NCBI RefSeq assembly: GCF_014648175.1 | Contig: NZ_BMQP01000004.1 | Span: 186,001-250,000, forward strand | Length of the DNA stretch: 64,000 nt | Reading direction: 5' to 3' | From: Planobispora rosea | GTDB lineage: Bacteria; Actinomycetota; Actinomycetes; Streptosporangiales; Streptosporangiaceae | Part shown: one piece after another, positions 24,909 to 39,727 of the stretch | Layout of the letters: each line of letters begins with the position of its first letter | How positions within the stretch are numbered: position 1 is the stretch's first letter | Program-made: the position numbers and the translations under genes | Notes under the pieces: model-generated | What the model saw: only the letters and a program-made list of their open reading frames with translations | Databases searched by the model: none | What the model was told of the DNA's origin: nothing

Positions 24909-25773
24909 TCCGCGATCCTCCGCCGGGCGCCCCGAGCGCGTCGAAAGGGATCGTTCCCACGTCGTCGAAGCGCACGCGTTCCCCCCGGAAGACCGGCCCC
25001 TCCACACACGCGCGGACCATCCGGGTGACCCCGTCGTCGCCGATGACCGGGAGCACGCACGTCATGCACACCCCGATCCCGCAGGCCATGCGCTCCTCCA
25101 CGGCCACCTGGATCGGGATGTCGAACTCGACCGCGACGGCGGTCGCCCTGCGGAGCGTCTCCATCGGGCCGCTGGCGTACACGACGTCGGCCCGCACGTC
25201 GGCGATCACACCGGGCAGCACGTCGGTCACCCTGCCGCGCATGCCCAGCGAACCGTCCTCGGTGGTGAGAGTGGTGGTCTCCGCCATCCTGCGGGCGCGC
25301 ATGGCCCCGAACACCCTGTCGGCCGAGGCCCCGCCCAGCACGAAGTCGACGCGGCAGCCGCGCCGCTGGAGGGCGTCCGCGACGGTGAAGAGCATGGCGG
25401 AGCCGTACTCGTCGCCGACCATGACGCAGGTCACCGGGTCCCGGGGCAACGGGAACGGGCGGCCCAGCGGGCCGACCAGATCCAGCGTGTCACGGGCCCG
25501 GCGCCCGGCCAGCCAGGCCGTGCCGGGGCCGTCCACCGCGAAGACGAACTCCACCGTGCCGCCGTAGTCCGGTTTGACGTCGTGGATGAAGAAGGCGCGG
25601 CGGGTCAGCATGGACGTGTGCGGCCCGCCGACGGCCACCCCCAGGAAGTGACCCGGGCGGAACCCCTCGGCGATGCGCGGGGCGACCACGGTCAGCGCAT
25701 GGTAAGCGTCGACCTGGCGGGTCGTCAGCACCGTGCCCGTGACCTGTACCGGAGTAACAGGCGTCTCCCTCAC
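24898..25773 (-). CDS. pyrK: dihydroorotate dehydrogenase electron transfer subunit
   Basis: Iron-sulfur flavoprotein that passes electrons from PyrD (class 1B) to NAD+. 291 residues: ferredoxin-reductase-like FAD domain (about 5-100), NAD domain with CVMVGDEYGSAMLFTVADAL (about 115-230) and a C-terminal 2Fe-2S cluster motif CGIGVCMTC with a fourth Cys about 20 residues later (VRACVEGP). Start GTG 25773 with a nearby GGAG. It precedes and overlaps pyrD, so the two subunits should be made in balance. Confidence 0.93.
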   Translation of the reverse strand: MRETPVTPVQVTGTVLTTRQVDAYHALTVVAPRIAEGFRPGHFLGVAVGGPHTSMLTRRAFFIHDVKPDYGGTVEFVFAVDGPGTAWLAGRRARDTLDLVGPLGRPFPLPRDPVTCVMVGDEYGSAMLFTVADALQRRGCRVDFVLGGASADRVFGAMRARRMAETTTLTTEDGSLGMRGRVTDVLPGVIADVRADVVYASGPMETLRRATAVAVEFDIPIQVAVEERMACGIGVCMTCVLPVIGDDGVTRMVRACVEGPVFRGERVRFDDVGTIPFDALGAPGGGSRNVS

Positions 25774-25853
25774 CTCCGCTGGGGGGCGTCAACCTCGCCT
25801 CAACCGGCCCTGCCTGTGGTCGCGCTCGGCTCGTCGCTCACTCCGCCGACGGC

Positions 25854-29166
<3,313 letters not shown>

Positions 29167-29174
<8 letters not shown>

Positions 29175-30360
29175 CCTTGTTCTCCTCTGTCGTCGTGGTC
29201 CCGCCACGCTCCATCAACTTGCAGAAGTCGTCGAACAGGCTCGCCGAGTCGTGCGGGCCGGCCGCGGCCTCGGGGTGGTACTGCACGCTGAAGGCGGGCC
29301 GGTCGAGCAGCCGCAGGCCCTCGACGCAGTCGTCGTTGAGGTTGACGTGGCTGACCTCCGCCGGGCCGTACGGCGTGTCGAAGGTCCCCTCCAGCGGCGC
29401 CCGCACGGCGAAGCCGTGGTTGTGCGCGGAGATCTCCACCTTGCCGGTACGGCGGTCCTGGACCGGCTGGTTGACCCCGCGGTGCCCGTAGCGCAGCTTG
29501 TAGGTGCCCAGGCCCAGGGCGCGGCCGAAGATCTGGTTGCCGAAGCAGATGCCGAAGAACGGCTTGCCCGCCTCCAGCACCCCGCGCAGCGCGTCCACCG
29601 GGCCGTCGGCGGCGGCCGGGTCGCCCGGGCCGTTGGAGAAGAACACCCCGTCGGGGTCGAGCGCGAGGATGTCCTCGGCGGTGGCGGTGGCGGGCAGCAC
29701 GTGCACCTCGCAGCCGCGCTCGGCCATCCGGTGCGGGGTCATGGACTTGATGCCCAGGTCCACGGCGGCCACGGTGTACTTCTTCTCACCGAGGGCGGGG
29801 ATCACGTACGGCTCGGCGGCGGAGACCTGCTCGGCCAGGTCGGCGCCCTCCATGCCGGGGCTGCGGCGCACCCGCTCCACCAGTTCCCCGACCGGGGCGA
29901 GCGCCTGGCCGGAGAAGACCCCGGCGCGCATCGCGCCGCGCTCACGCAGGTGGCGGGTGAGGGCCCGGGTCCCGGGGATGGCGATCCCGACGACGCCGTG
30001 CTCCTTGAGGTAGTCGTCCAGGGAACGGTTGGCCCGCCAGCTGGAGGAGACGCGCGCGGGCTCGCGGACCACGTAGCCGGCGACCCAGACCCGGGAGGAC
30101 TCGGGGTCCTCGTCGTTGACCCCGGTGTTGCCGATGTGCGGCGCGGTCATCGCGACGATCTGGCGGTGGTAGGAGGGGTCGGTGAGGGTCTCCTGGTAAC
30201 CGGTCATGCCGGTGTTGAACACCATCTCGCCGAAGGTCTCGCCCTCGGCGCCGTAGGGGGTGCCGTGGAAGACACGGCCGTCCTCCAGGACGAGGACCGC
30301 GGTGGCGGCACCACCCGCGGCCGTGTCATGCCTGCCGGCTCGCTCGCTTCGCTCAGTCAC
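29167..30360 (-). CDS. carA: carbamoyl-phosphate synthase small subunit
   Basis: Glutamine amidotransferase subunit of carbamoyl-phosphate synthase. From GTG 30360 it has 397 residues: the CarA-specific N-terminal domain ([36 protein letters not shown]) and a class I amidotransferase domain with nucleophile Cys in FGICFGNQ and His-x-Glu in QYHPEA. In-frame codons continue to an ATG near 30418, but family length and the GTGA junction with a short upstream frame favour 30360. Overlaps carB. Confidence 0.94.
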
Positions 30361-30463
30361 AGAAACATCCCGATCATCTCGGTCATCGCTTACCAAAGTA
30401 TGAAATATCCGGCGCATGGGTGACAGGCGCCTCCACCATGTGGGACGCCCGTGCACCGACAGG

Positions 30464-31752
30464 TCATGCGAGTTTGCCGTCCAGGACGGTCGGGCGGCCG
30501 CGGAGGAAGGTCGCGACGACGCGCCCGGGGAGGGTCCGGCCCTCGTAGGGGGTGTTGCGGCTCTTGGACGCGTAGGAGCCCGGGTCCACCTCCGCGCGCA
30601 CGGAGGCGTCGTAGAGGGTGATGTTCGCCGGGGAGCCCGCCGCGATCGGGTGGCCGTGACCGGCCAGGCGGCCGATCCGCGCCGGGGCGTACGACATGCG
30701 CTCGGCGACCCCGGCCCAGTCGAGCAGGCCGGTCTCCACCATGGCCTCCTGGACCACCGACAGCGCCGTCTCCAGGCCGATCATGCCCATGGCCGCGGCG
30801 TCCCACTCGGTCTCCTTGTCCTCGACCGGGTGGGGGGCGTGGTCGGTGGCGACGACGTCGATCGTGCCGTCGGCCAGGGCCTCGCGCAGCGCCTCGACGT
30901 CGGCGCGGGTGCGCAGCGGCGGGTTCACCTTGTAGATGGGGTTGTAGGAGCCGACGGGGGAGTCCTCGACGAGGTCGTCGGTGAGCAGCAGGTGGTGCGG
31001 GGTCACCTCGGCGGTGACGTCCCAGCCCTTCGACTTGGCCCAGCGGATGATCTCCACCGAGCCCGCCGTGGAGACGTGGCAGACGTGCAGGCGGGAGCCG
31101 ACGTGCGCGGCGAGCAGGCAGTCGCGGGCGATGATCGCCTCCTCGGCGACCGCGGGCCAGCCGGTCAGGCCGAGCCTGCCGGAGACGGCACCCTCGTTCA
31201 TCTGCGCGCCGGCGGTCAGGCGGGGCTCCTGGGCGTGCTGGGCCACCACCCCGTCGAAGGCCTTGACGTACTCCAGCGCGCGGCGCATGAGCACCGCGTC
31301 GGAGACGCACTTGCCGTCGTCGGAGAAGACGCGGACCCGGGCGGCGGAGTCGGCCATCGCGCCGAGCTCGGCCAGCCGCTCGCCGGCCAGGCCCTCGGTG
31401 ACGGCGCCGACCGGCTGCACGTCGCAGCGGCCGGCCTCCTGCCCCAGGCGCCAGACCTGCTCCACGACGCCGGCGGTGTCGGCGACCGGGGAGGTGTTGG
31501 CCATGGCGTGCACGGCGGTGTAGCCGCCCAGCGCGGCCGCCCGGGTGCCGGACTCGACGGTCTCGGCGTCCTCACGGCCGGGCTCGCGCAGGTGGGTGTG
31601 GAGGTCCACCAGGCCGGGCAGGGCGATGAGACCCCGGGCGTCGACGGTCTCGTCCCCGGTCAGGTCCTGTCCGACCGCGGCGACGGCGCCGTCCTCGATC
31701 AGGATGTCGGCGGGCTCGCCACCGAGGATCCGAGCGCCCTTGATGACGATGC

Positions 31753-31756
<4 letters not shown>
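30464..31756 (-). CDS. pyrC: dihydroorotase (class I)
   Basis: Zinc amidohydrolase closing carbamoyl-aspartate to dihydroorotate. The 430-residue protein has the metal-binding HTHLREPG motif near 53, the HAQEP / HVCHVST His region, and the catalytic Asp in ATDHAPH. It starts within the end of pyrB (ATGA overlap). About 100 nt separate it from carA. Confidence 0.95.
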
Positions 31757-33997
<2,241 letters not shown>

Positions 33998-34492
33998 ATG
34001 CCGTCTGAGTACGCCAAGTCGCTGGGTGCACGACTCCGCGCCATCCGCACCCAGCAGGGCCTGTCCCTGCACGGAGTCGAAGAGAAGTCCCGCGGACGGT
34101 GGAAGGCTGTCGTCGTCGGCTCCTACGAGCGTGGCGATCGTGCGGTCACGGTGCAGAAGCTTGCCGAGCTGGCAGATTTCTACGGAGTCCCGGTTTCCGA
34201 GTTGCTTCCCGGAGGTGCGGCCCCGAGCCCGCTCGGCCCCACCCCGAAGCTTGTGATCGACCTTGAGCGCCTCTCCCAGCTCCCCAAGGAGAAGGCCGGT
34301 GCGCTCGCCCGCTACGCGGCCACCATCCAGAGCCAGCGTGGTGACTACAACGGCAAGGTGCTGTCCATCCGCCAGGAGGACCTCCGGTCGCTCGCCGTCA
34401 TCTACGACAAGTCCCCCAGCGAGCTCACCGAGGAGCTCATCAACTGGGGCGTCCTGGACCCCGAGGCGCGCCGCGCCGTCGACTCCTTCTGA
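33998..34492 (+). CDS. bldD: developmental master regulator BldD
   Basis: Transcription repressor that blocks sporulation genes during growth and dimerises on tetrameric cyclic di-GMP. The 164-residue protein has an N-terminal HTH XRE domain (about 8-68; YAKSLGARLRAIRTQQGLSLHGVE) and the C-terminal domain with the c-di-GMP signature R114-G-D116, eight residues, then R125-Q-E-D128. The Streptomyces motif is RGD-X8-RQDD, so position 127 is Glu here and the rest intact. ATG 33998 has a GGGGGG ribosome-binding site and gives the family N-terminus MPSEYAKSLG. Followed by a strong terminator. Confidence 0.95.
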   Translation: MPSEYAKSLGARLRAIRTQQGLSLHGVEEKSRGRWKAVVVGSYERGDRAVTVQKLAELADFYGVPVSELLPGGAAPSPLGPTPKLVIDLERLSQLPKEKAGALARYAATIQSQRGDYNGKVLSIRQEDLRSLAVIYDKSPSELTEELINWGVLDPEARRAVDSF

Positions 34493-34511
34493 CGTCCCGC
34501 CCCGCGCGCAC

Positions 34512-34552
34512 CCGGCCGCGGGCACGCCGGAACCCGGCGTGCCCGCGGCCGG
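34512..34552 (+). terminator. 19-bp perfect hairpin after bldD
   Basis: Left arm 34512-34530 and right arm 34534-34552 are exact reverse complements over 19 bp with an AAC loop (core GCCGCGGGCACGCC). It lies 20 nt after the bldD stop and is nearly all GC, without a U-tract. Very likely the bldD terminator. Confidence 0.85.
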
Positions 34553-34669
34553 CGCCGCTTCTCCCCCGTCCTCCCCCGGCAACATCGCACGTAATCCGCC
34601 ACGGCCCGCGATCGCTGTGGTAGGAAAAAACCAACGTGCCGTTTAACAGGGCATTGTCGTCAGCGAGGC

Positions 34670-35896
34670 GTGGCTCGGCAGGACGTGGTGGAGATGTTCC
34701 GGAGGGACGATCGTCATGACCGTCCTCCACCGCGCCCGCCGGGCCGTCCCCTCGCGCTCCCGGCGTCCCTGCGCTCCTCCGTGAGCGGCGCCTTCGCCAG
34801 GCTGCTCTCCTCCGTCGAGACGTCCAAGACCCAGGCGACCCTGAGGTCCCTGCCGTTCATCGTGATGGCCGTGGTGGCCCTGATCGACCTCGCCTCCGGT
34901 CCCAACTCCGGCCTCTTCCCCCTGCTGGCGCTGGGCCCCGCCTTCGCCAGCGTGGCGTGCGGGCTGGCCCGCACCACCATGACCGGTGTCGTCGCCCTGG
35001 TGCTCTGCTTCGCACTCGCCCTGTACAACGACAACCTCTGGGAACCCCGCACCGCCATCACCGCCATGGCCATCCTCGGCGTGACACTGGCCAGCGTCCT
35101 GGCCAGCGCGGGGCGGCTCCGCCACGAACGGCGGCTCGCCGACGTCCGCTCGGTCGCCGAGGCCGCCCAGCGCGTGCTGCTCCGCCCGGTCCCCCGCCGG
35201 GCCGGACCCGGGATCGGCGTCGCGGTCTCCTACACCTCAGCCACGGCCGAGGCACGCATCGGCGGCGACCTGTACGAGGTCGTCAGCACCCCGCACGGCG
35301 TCCGGATCATCGTCGGAGACGTCCAGGGCAAAGGACTCGAGGCCGTGGAGACCGCCGCGGTGGTGCTGGGCGCCTTCCGCGAAGCGGCATACGACGAGGC
35401 CCGGCTCCAGGGCGTGGTGACCCGGCTGGAGAACGCTCTGACCCGTGAGCTGTCCGGCGAGCAGTTCGTCACCGCCGTACTCGCCGAGACCGCCGGCGAC
35501 GACTCCCTCACCGTCCTGAACTGCGGCCACCCGCCCCCCATGGTGCTCACCTCCGGCGGCGACCACTGGTTCGCCGACCCTCCGGACGAGGCGCTCCCCC
35601 TGGGCATGGGATCGCTGCAGGTCACCGAACCGGTGCCCTACCGGCTCCCGTTCGAACCCGGCGACCAGGTCCTCTTCTACACCGACGGCGTGATCGAGGC
35701 CCGGGACGGGACCGGCCGCTTCTACCCGCTCGCCTCCCGCGCGCACCTGCTGTCCGACACCGACCCCCAGGTGGCCCTGGACGCCCTCCGCGCCGACCTC
35801 CTGCGCCACGTGGGCCGCCCCCTGGCCGACGACGCCGCCATGCTCCTCCTGCGCCACCGCGCCGCCCACCCCGCCTCCGCCCAGAACGCCGCCTGA
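34670..35896 (+). CDS. membrane-anchored SpoIIE-type serine/threonine phosphatase
   Basis: PPM/PP2C phosphatase of the SpoIIE/RsbU class, which dephosphorylates anti-anti-sigma factors. 408 residues: variable N-terminus, four membrane segments (about 60-150, e.g. FIVMAVVALIDLA and MTGVVALVLCFALAL), then the SpoIIE domain with metal-binding ARIGGDLYEVV and VGDVQGKGLEA, NCGHPPPMVL, FYTDGVIEARD and DDAAMLLLRH. It lacks a sensory PAS/GAF domain, so the membrane part may sense. Start GTG 34670 has a weak ribosome-binding site; ATG 34694 is possible. Next to bldD, but no anti-sigma partner is present. Confidence 0.88.
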   Translation: MARQDVVEMFRRDDRHDRPPPRPPGRPLALPASLRSSVSGAFARLLSSVETSKTQATLRSLPFIVMAVVALIDLASGPNSGLFPLLALGPAFASVACGLARTTMTGVVALVLCFALALYNDNLWEPRTAITAMAILGVTLASVLASAGRLRHERRLADVRSVAEAAQRVLLRPVPRRAGPGIGVAVSYTSATAEARIGGDLYEVVSTPHGVRIIVGDVQGKGLEAVETAAVVLGAFREAAYDEARLQGVVTRLENALTRELSGEQFVTAVLAETAGDDSLTVLNCGHPPPMVLTSGGDHWFADPPDEALPLGMGSLQVTEPVPYRLPFEPGDQVLFYTDGVIEARDGTGRFYPLASRAHLLSDTDPQVALDALRADLLRHVGRPLADDAAMLLLRHRAAHPASAQNAA

Positions 35897-35961
35897 CCCG
35901 CACGGCACGCCACCTACGACGCGCCGCATGGGATACCGCAGCTCTGGCGGAGTATGCGCCG

Positions 35962-36153
35962 TCAGTCGATGACCGCGGACAGCTTCCCGTCGCAGACGAG
36001 CAGGTTGCCGGCGGCGACATCACCATGGAACCAGACCGGCGGGAACGGCCAGGCCGAGGTCAGCGCACTCGCCCAGACGGCCCGGCAGGCGGCGACGTCG
36101 ACGACGCCCTTGAGCCTGTCGAGAGCCTGCTCGACCTGGTCACCGAATTTCAC
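35962..36153 (-). pseudogene. fragment of an aminoglycoside phosphotransferase-like kinase
   Basis: A 63-residue frame contains the catalytic loop of the APH/ChoK kinase family, PPVWFHGDVAAGNLLVCDGKLSAVID (read around the HGDVAAGNLLV core). It stops right where the second metal-binding motif (IDWG or IDFG) should continue, and lacks the N-lobe (normal length about 300 residues). It therefore looks like a decayed remnant. The GTG at 36153 is 3 nt away from the end of another degraded frame upstream. Confidence 0.6.
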
Positions 36154-36155
36154 GA

Positions 36156-36300
36156 TCAGTTCTCAATCTCTATGCCCAGCGCGGCCACCAGGCTGTAGAG
36201 CAGCCCCTGGGCGTCCCGGCTGCTGACGGTCGCACCCCCTGAGGCTGCCCACCCCGCCGATCTCCAGGAGGGTGCAGCCGACGAAAAATCGGCTGCCGGA
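36156..36300 (-). pseudogene. unidentified degraded coding remnant
   Basis: On the minus strand a short frame reads ATVSSRDAQGLLYSLVAALGIEIEN and stops at 36156; a one-frame switch upstream gives FFVGCTLLEIGGVGSL. Together they look like the C-terminal half of a small protein with one frameshift. No family recognised. It abuts the kinase fragment and the end of the 36313-37776 gene. Confidence 0.3.
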
Positions 36301-36312
36301 CACGCGAAGAGC

Positions 36313-37776
36313 CTATTCCCACCGGCGGGACTCACGATCGTTCGAGGCGCCCGCCGTGAGCCCCGGACGTTCAGGTCCGGACCCGCCGGAGGACGCCTCG
36401 CCGAAGGCCGCGCTCAGCCTGCTGCGCAGGTCCGGCGGGAGCTGCCCCGTCACATCCCGTACGGTCTCGGCGCCGACAGGGCCGAAGGACGCCGCGTGTT
36501 CGACCGCCACGCGCACGGCCCGCTCCTGTACGGTCGCCGCCTGGTGGCCGAGTGCCACCGCCAGCGACGGCGCCAGCCCGTCTGCCCGGACCGGCTCCTG
36601 CCGCAGGAACCGGTCCAGCCACGCCAGTCCGGCCTGGACCAGCCCGCCCTCCGTGCGGAACAGCAGGCCGGACAGGGCCTCGTCCACCTTGTCCGGGTCG
36701 AGGGAGTCCAGGCGGTCCAGATGCTTGAACGCCAGCTTGGCCACCGGTCCCGGGGCCACCGGCAGCAACCGCAGATAGTCGCCGACGCGGGAGGCCACCT
36801 CGGCCGGGGACGGTTCGAGCAGTTCGTGGAGGCGGGCGAAGAACCGCAGCTCGGTCGTGCTCCCCCCGCGCAGGAACCGGCTCACGCAGCCCCGCAGCAG
36901 CATCTCCCGGTCCACCCTGCCCTCGGCGGCCAGGGCGTGCAGCGTGCCCAGCCACGACTCGGCGGCCGGCGGATCGGCCCGTTCCCCGCTCAGTGCCCGG
37001 CCCACCCCCTGGGCCTCGAAGAGCCTCGGCAGGAGCACGTCGAGCAGCCGATCGCCACGGAGCCGGTCCGCGGTCGGCGGCGTATCGACCCAGACGAGCA
37101 CGAGCGGGTCGTGCTCGGGCGGCGTCGTGCCGGTACGGCCCAGCAGCGCGAAGGTGAGCGGCAGGTTCCGGTCTCGGGGATCGCCCGCCCATCGGTCGCG
37201 TCGGACGCGCACCCGCAGCGCGAGCCGTACGGCGAGGTCGGCCTGCCACTCGGCGGGGCGCGCGGCGATCGCCTGGAGCACCGGTTCGACGAGGTCGGCG
37301 GAGCGGTCGCGGCGTTCGAAGTCGCTCCGGTGCAGCCAGGCGACCACGGCCGCCGTGGTGGGGAGCGTGCCCGCCCCCGCGACCCGCATCGTGTCGATCC
37401 AGGCGTCGTACTCGGACGGGGACGGATATTCGCGTTCGGACTCCGGGAGCTTCAGCCGGGGATCCTCCCAGGTGCCCTCCATGTCGCCGCTCCAGCCCAG
37501 GGTCTCCGCCCACCGGCGGTGGATCTCCCGCAGGGGCACCCCGCGCTCGCGGGCGAACCGCTTGTACGCCTCCCCCCGCTCCAGCCGGATCCGGCTGAGC
37601 CGCTCCGAACGTTCACGCAGGGGCCTCTCCACATCCCTGCGAGCCGCCTCGACGTGGCCTGGCAGCTCCCGGGCCACTTCCTTGCGCCCGGCGTCGTCGA
37701 GGTCGGCGACCCTGGCCGCGACCTTGAACGCGTCACCGGTACCGATGAGGTCGCGAACCTCCTCCCACACGGTCAT
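36313..37776 (-). CDS. large protein of unknown function (possibly DUF6493-like)
   Basis: 487 residues from ATG 37776 (ribosome-binding site AGGGGA). The N-terminus (MTVWEEVRDLIGTGDAF...LDDAGRKEVARELPGHVEA) and the helical, HEAT-like body recall the actinobacterial DUF6493 proteins, but I am not certain. Those are usually much longer, so this copy may be C-terminally truncated; the decayed fragments just downstream would agree. No catalytic motif, signal peptide or membrane segment is visible. Arg and acidic residues are abundant. No nearby SWIM-domain partner in the window. Confidence 0.5.
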   Translation of the reverse strand: MTVWEEVRDLIGTGDAFKVAARVADLDDAGRKEVARELPGHVEAARRDVERPLRERSERLSRIRLERGEAYKRFARERGVPLREIHRRWAETLGWSGDMEGTWEDPRLKLPESEREYPSPSEYDAWIDTMRVAGAGTLPTTAAVVAWLHRSDFERRDRSADLVEPVLQAIAARPAEWQADLAVRLALRVRVRRDRWAGDPRDRNLPLTFALLGRTGTTPPEHDPLVLVWVDTPPTADRLRGDRLLDVLLPRLFEAQGVGRALSGERADPPAAESWLGTLHALAAEGRVDREMLLRGCVSRFLRGGSTTELRFFARLHELLEPSPAEVASRVGDYLRLLPVAPGPVAKLAFKHLDRLDSLDPDKVDEALSGLLFRTEGGLVQAGLAWLDRFLRQEPVRADGLAPSLAVALGHQAATVQERAVRVAVEHAASFGPVGAETVRDVTGQLPPDLRSRLSAAFGEASSGGSGPERPGLTAGASNDRESRRWE

Positions 37777-37915
37777 GGCGGCATCCCCTGAAAGTCGGTC
37801 TGAATCACTCGAGCGAAGCGCACAGCGCGCCAGCCACAAGGGACATTAGGGAACACCTCAGACGGAATTGAGCATTAACGCCTAGACCATAAAAAGATCA
37901 CCCTGTGGGCGGACC

Positions 37916-37935
37916 CCGCCTCCCCCGGGAGGCGG
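37916..37935 (-). terminator. hairpin after the ybaK-arsC pair
   Basis: CCGCCTCCC (37916-37924), CC loop, GGGAGGCGG (37927-37935), a perfect 9-bp stem 30 nt beyond the ArsC-like stop on the minus strand. A T-run on that strand follows about 25 nt later. Confidence 0.6.
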
Positions 37936-37964
37936 ACCTCCCCCGTACGGGTGGACGGTGCAGG

Positions 37965-38315
37965 TCAGGGGAGCAGGGACTTCAGGGTCTCCTCGTCGCG
38001 GGCGATCACGGCGCGGCCGTCGTCGGTCAGCACGATCGGACGCTGGATGAGGACCGGGTTCGCGACCAGGATCGCGATCCATTCGTCCCGGTCGCGGGCT
38101 TCGGCGGCCAGGCCGAGCTCCTTGGCCCGGGGTTCGGTCATCCGGGTGATGTCCCACGGTTCGAGGCCGAGCCGGTCGAGGACGTCGGAGAGTTCGGCGG
38201 CCGTCGGGGGTTCGTCCAGGTATCGGCGGATGACCACGTCCTGGCTGGACTCGGTGAGCGCGCACAGGGCGTTGCGGATCTTGGAGCAGCGGGGGTTGTG
38301 CCAGACCGTGGTCAC
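37965..38315 (-). CDS. ArsC/Spx-family thioredoxin-fold protein
   Basis: 116 residues from GTG 38315 (ribosome-binding site GGAGG). The sequence VWHNPRCSKIRNAL holds the single conserved Cys of ArsC-type arsenate reductases, followed by VVIRRYLDEPPTAAEL, and ends LVANPVLIQRPIVLTDDGRAVIARDEETL, the typical C-terminal block with the substrate-binding Arg. It may be an arsenate reductase of the glutaredoxin-linked type or a YffB-like protein; no arsR or arsB is nearby, so an arsenic role is unproven. GTGA overlap with the upstream ybaK gene. Confidence 0.75.
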   Translation of the reverse strand: MTTVWHNPRCSKIRNALCALTESSQDVVIRRYLDEPPTAAELSDVLDRLGLEPWDITRMTEPRAKELGLAAEARDRDEWIAILVANPVLIQRPIVLTDDGRAVIARDEETLKSLLP

Positions 38316-38791
38316 CGTTCCACCTCCACGGGCGTCCCGCCGGTGATGCGGATCAGCTCCTCGTAGGAGCTGGGGAAGACCGTGTGCGGGTGACCGGCCG
38401 CGGCCCACACGACGTCGTGCCTGCTGAGCCAGGTGTCGACGAGGGTCCGGACGGGGGCCGGGTGGCCGACCGGGGCGACGCCGCCGATGGCCTGGCCGGT
38501 GGCGGCCCGGACGAACTCGGGGGTGGCCCGCCTGACCGCGGACGCGCCGACCGTCGTGGCGATCAGGCCGGTGTCCACGCGGTGGGCGCCGCTGGTGAGG
38601 ACGAGGAGCGGCTCGCCGTCGGCGTCGAAGATCAGGCTGTTGGCGATGGCGCCGACCTCGCAGCCGAGTTGCGCGGCGGCGGTGGCGGCCGTCGGGGTGG
38701 CCTCGGAGAACACGACGATCTCGCCGGTGACGCCGTGTTCCGCCAGGACGGCGGCGACCTTCTCGACGTTGGGATGCAACTTTTCGGGCAC
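38312..38791 (-). CDS. ybaK: YbaK/EbsC-family aminoacyl-tRNA deacylase
   Basis: 159 residues of the YbaK / prolyl-tRNA synthetase-associated editing fold. Motifs: SEATPTAATAAAQLGCEVGAIANSLIF (conserved acidic and Ala/Gly region), LVLTSGAHRVDT and GQAIGGVAPVGHPAP, the Gly-rich substrate loop. Family members hydrolyse mischarged Cys- or Ala-tRNAPro. Start GTG 38791. It forms a two-gene unit with the ArsC-like gene and is divergent from the L,D-transpeptidase gene. Confidence 0.85.
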   Translation of the reverse strand: MPEKLHPNVEKVAAVLAEHGVTGEIVVFSEATPTAATAAAQLGCEVGAIANSLIFDADGEPLLVLTSGAHRVDTGLIATTVGASAVRRATPEFVRAATGQAIGGVAPVGHPAPVRTLVDTWLSRHDVVWAAAGHPHTVFPSSYEELIRITGGTPVEVER

Positions 38792-38910
38792 CCGGACACT
38801 CTAAACAAAACGACGGTCCATTACCGCTTCATAACCATCCCCGGAGGCGCAGGGGCTGTGCGCTATGGTCCGTCGATCCAGTTATCAGTGATTTGAGGGG
38901 ATGACGTTAC

Positions 38911-39705
38911 GTGGGGGTTGGACGGCGGCTCGCAGTGGCCGCTCTGGTGACGGGGACGGTGATTCTGTCCTCTTCCGGTGGTGCGAGCGCGGCGGCCGGG
39001 GTCCCGGCGTTTCCGGCGGCCGCGGTGGAAACCGCCGCGCAGACCGGGACCGCTTCCTTCACCGCTCCGGGCAAGACGCTCAAGCCCGGAGCCAAGGGTG
39101 CGGCGGTCAAGGTGCTCCAGCGGCGGCTGAAGGAGCTGGGCTACGACCCCGGCAAGATCGACGGCCGGTACGGCGGTGCGACGATGTCCGCCGTCTGGGC
39201 CTTCCAGAAGGTCAACGGCCTCAAGCCGACCAGTACGGTCGCCCGCAGGACGTGGAACGCCCTGGAGGCGCCCCGGGCGCCGAAGGTACTGGTGCCCAGG
39301 GGCAAGCCGACCCGCGCCGAGGTGAACCTCGCCACGCAGGTGATGGTGCTCTATGTCGACGGGCAGGTGAAGCTGATCAGCCACGTCTCCTCGGGCAGCG
39401 GGATCCCGTACTGCGAGACGGCGAACTGGCAGGGCAAGACGCAGCGGTTCTGCGGTGACGCCCGCACGCCGACGGGTGACTACAAGACGACCTGGCGCAG
39501 GGACGGGTGGCACAAGTCCTACCTGGGGCAGCTGTACAACCCGATTTTCTTCAACGGCGGGATCGCCTTCCACGGCGCGCTGTCGGTGCCGCTGACACCG
39601 GCCTCGCACGGCTGCGTCCGGCTGCCGATGCACGTGGCCGAGGTCCTTCCGGACCTGCTCGGCACGGCGGTGCCGGTCCACGTCCGGGGGAAGTTCGTCC
39701 GGTAG
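38911..39705 (+). CDS. secreted L,D-transpeptidase with peptidoglycan-binding domain
   Basis: Makes 3-3 cross-links in peptidoglycan. 264 residues: signal peptide (about 1-28, ending ASA-AA), a PGBD1 peptidoglycan-binding domain (about 57-112: GAKGAAVKVLQRRLKELGY), and a YkuD catalytic domain (about 135-260). Catalytic residues are complete: H221 in AFHGALS, then S-H-G-C at 232-235 (C235 nucleophile) and R237. Two extra Cys (168 and 181) could form a disulfide. Start GTG 38911 with GAGGGG upstream; a TATGGT -10 lies near 38864. A classic terminator follows. Confidence 0.93.
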   Translation: MGVGRRLAVAALVTGTVILSSSGGASAAAGVPAFPAAAVETAAQTGTASFTAPGKTLKPGAKGAAVKVLQRRLKELGYDPGKIDGRYGGATMSAVWAFQKVNGLKPTSTVARRTWNALEAPRAPKVLVPRGKPTRAEVNLATQVMVLYVDGQVKLISHVSSGSGIPYCETANWQGKTQRFCGDARTPTGDYKTTWRRDGWHKSYLGQLYNPIFFNGGIAFHGALSVPLTPASHGCVRLPMHVAEVLPDLLGTAVPVHVRGKFVR

Positions 39706-39727
39706 CCGTCATTCACCGCAACCGGAG

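Noticed and set aside
37965..38315. Arsenic resistance locus
   Set aside because: The ArsC-like gene is coupled to ybaK and no arsR, arsB or acr3 gene is present.
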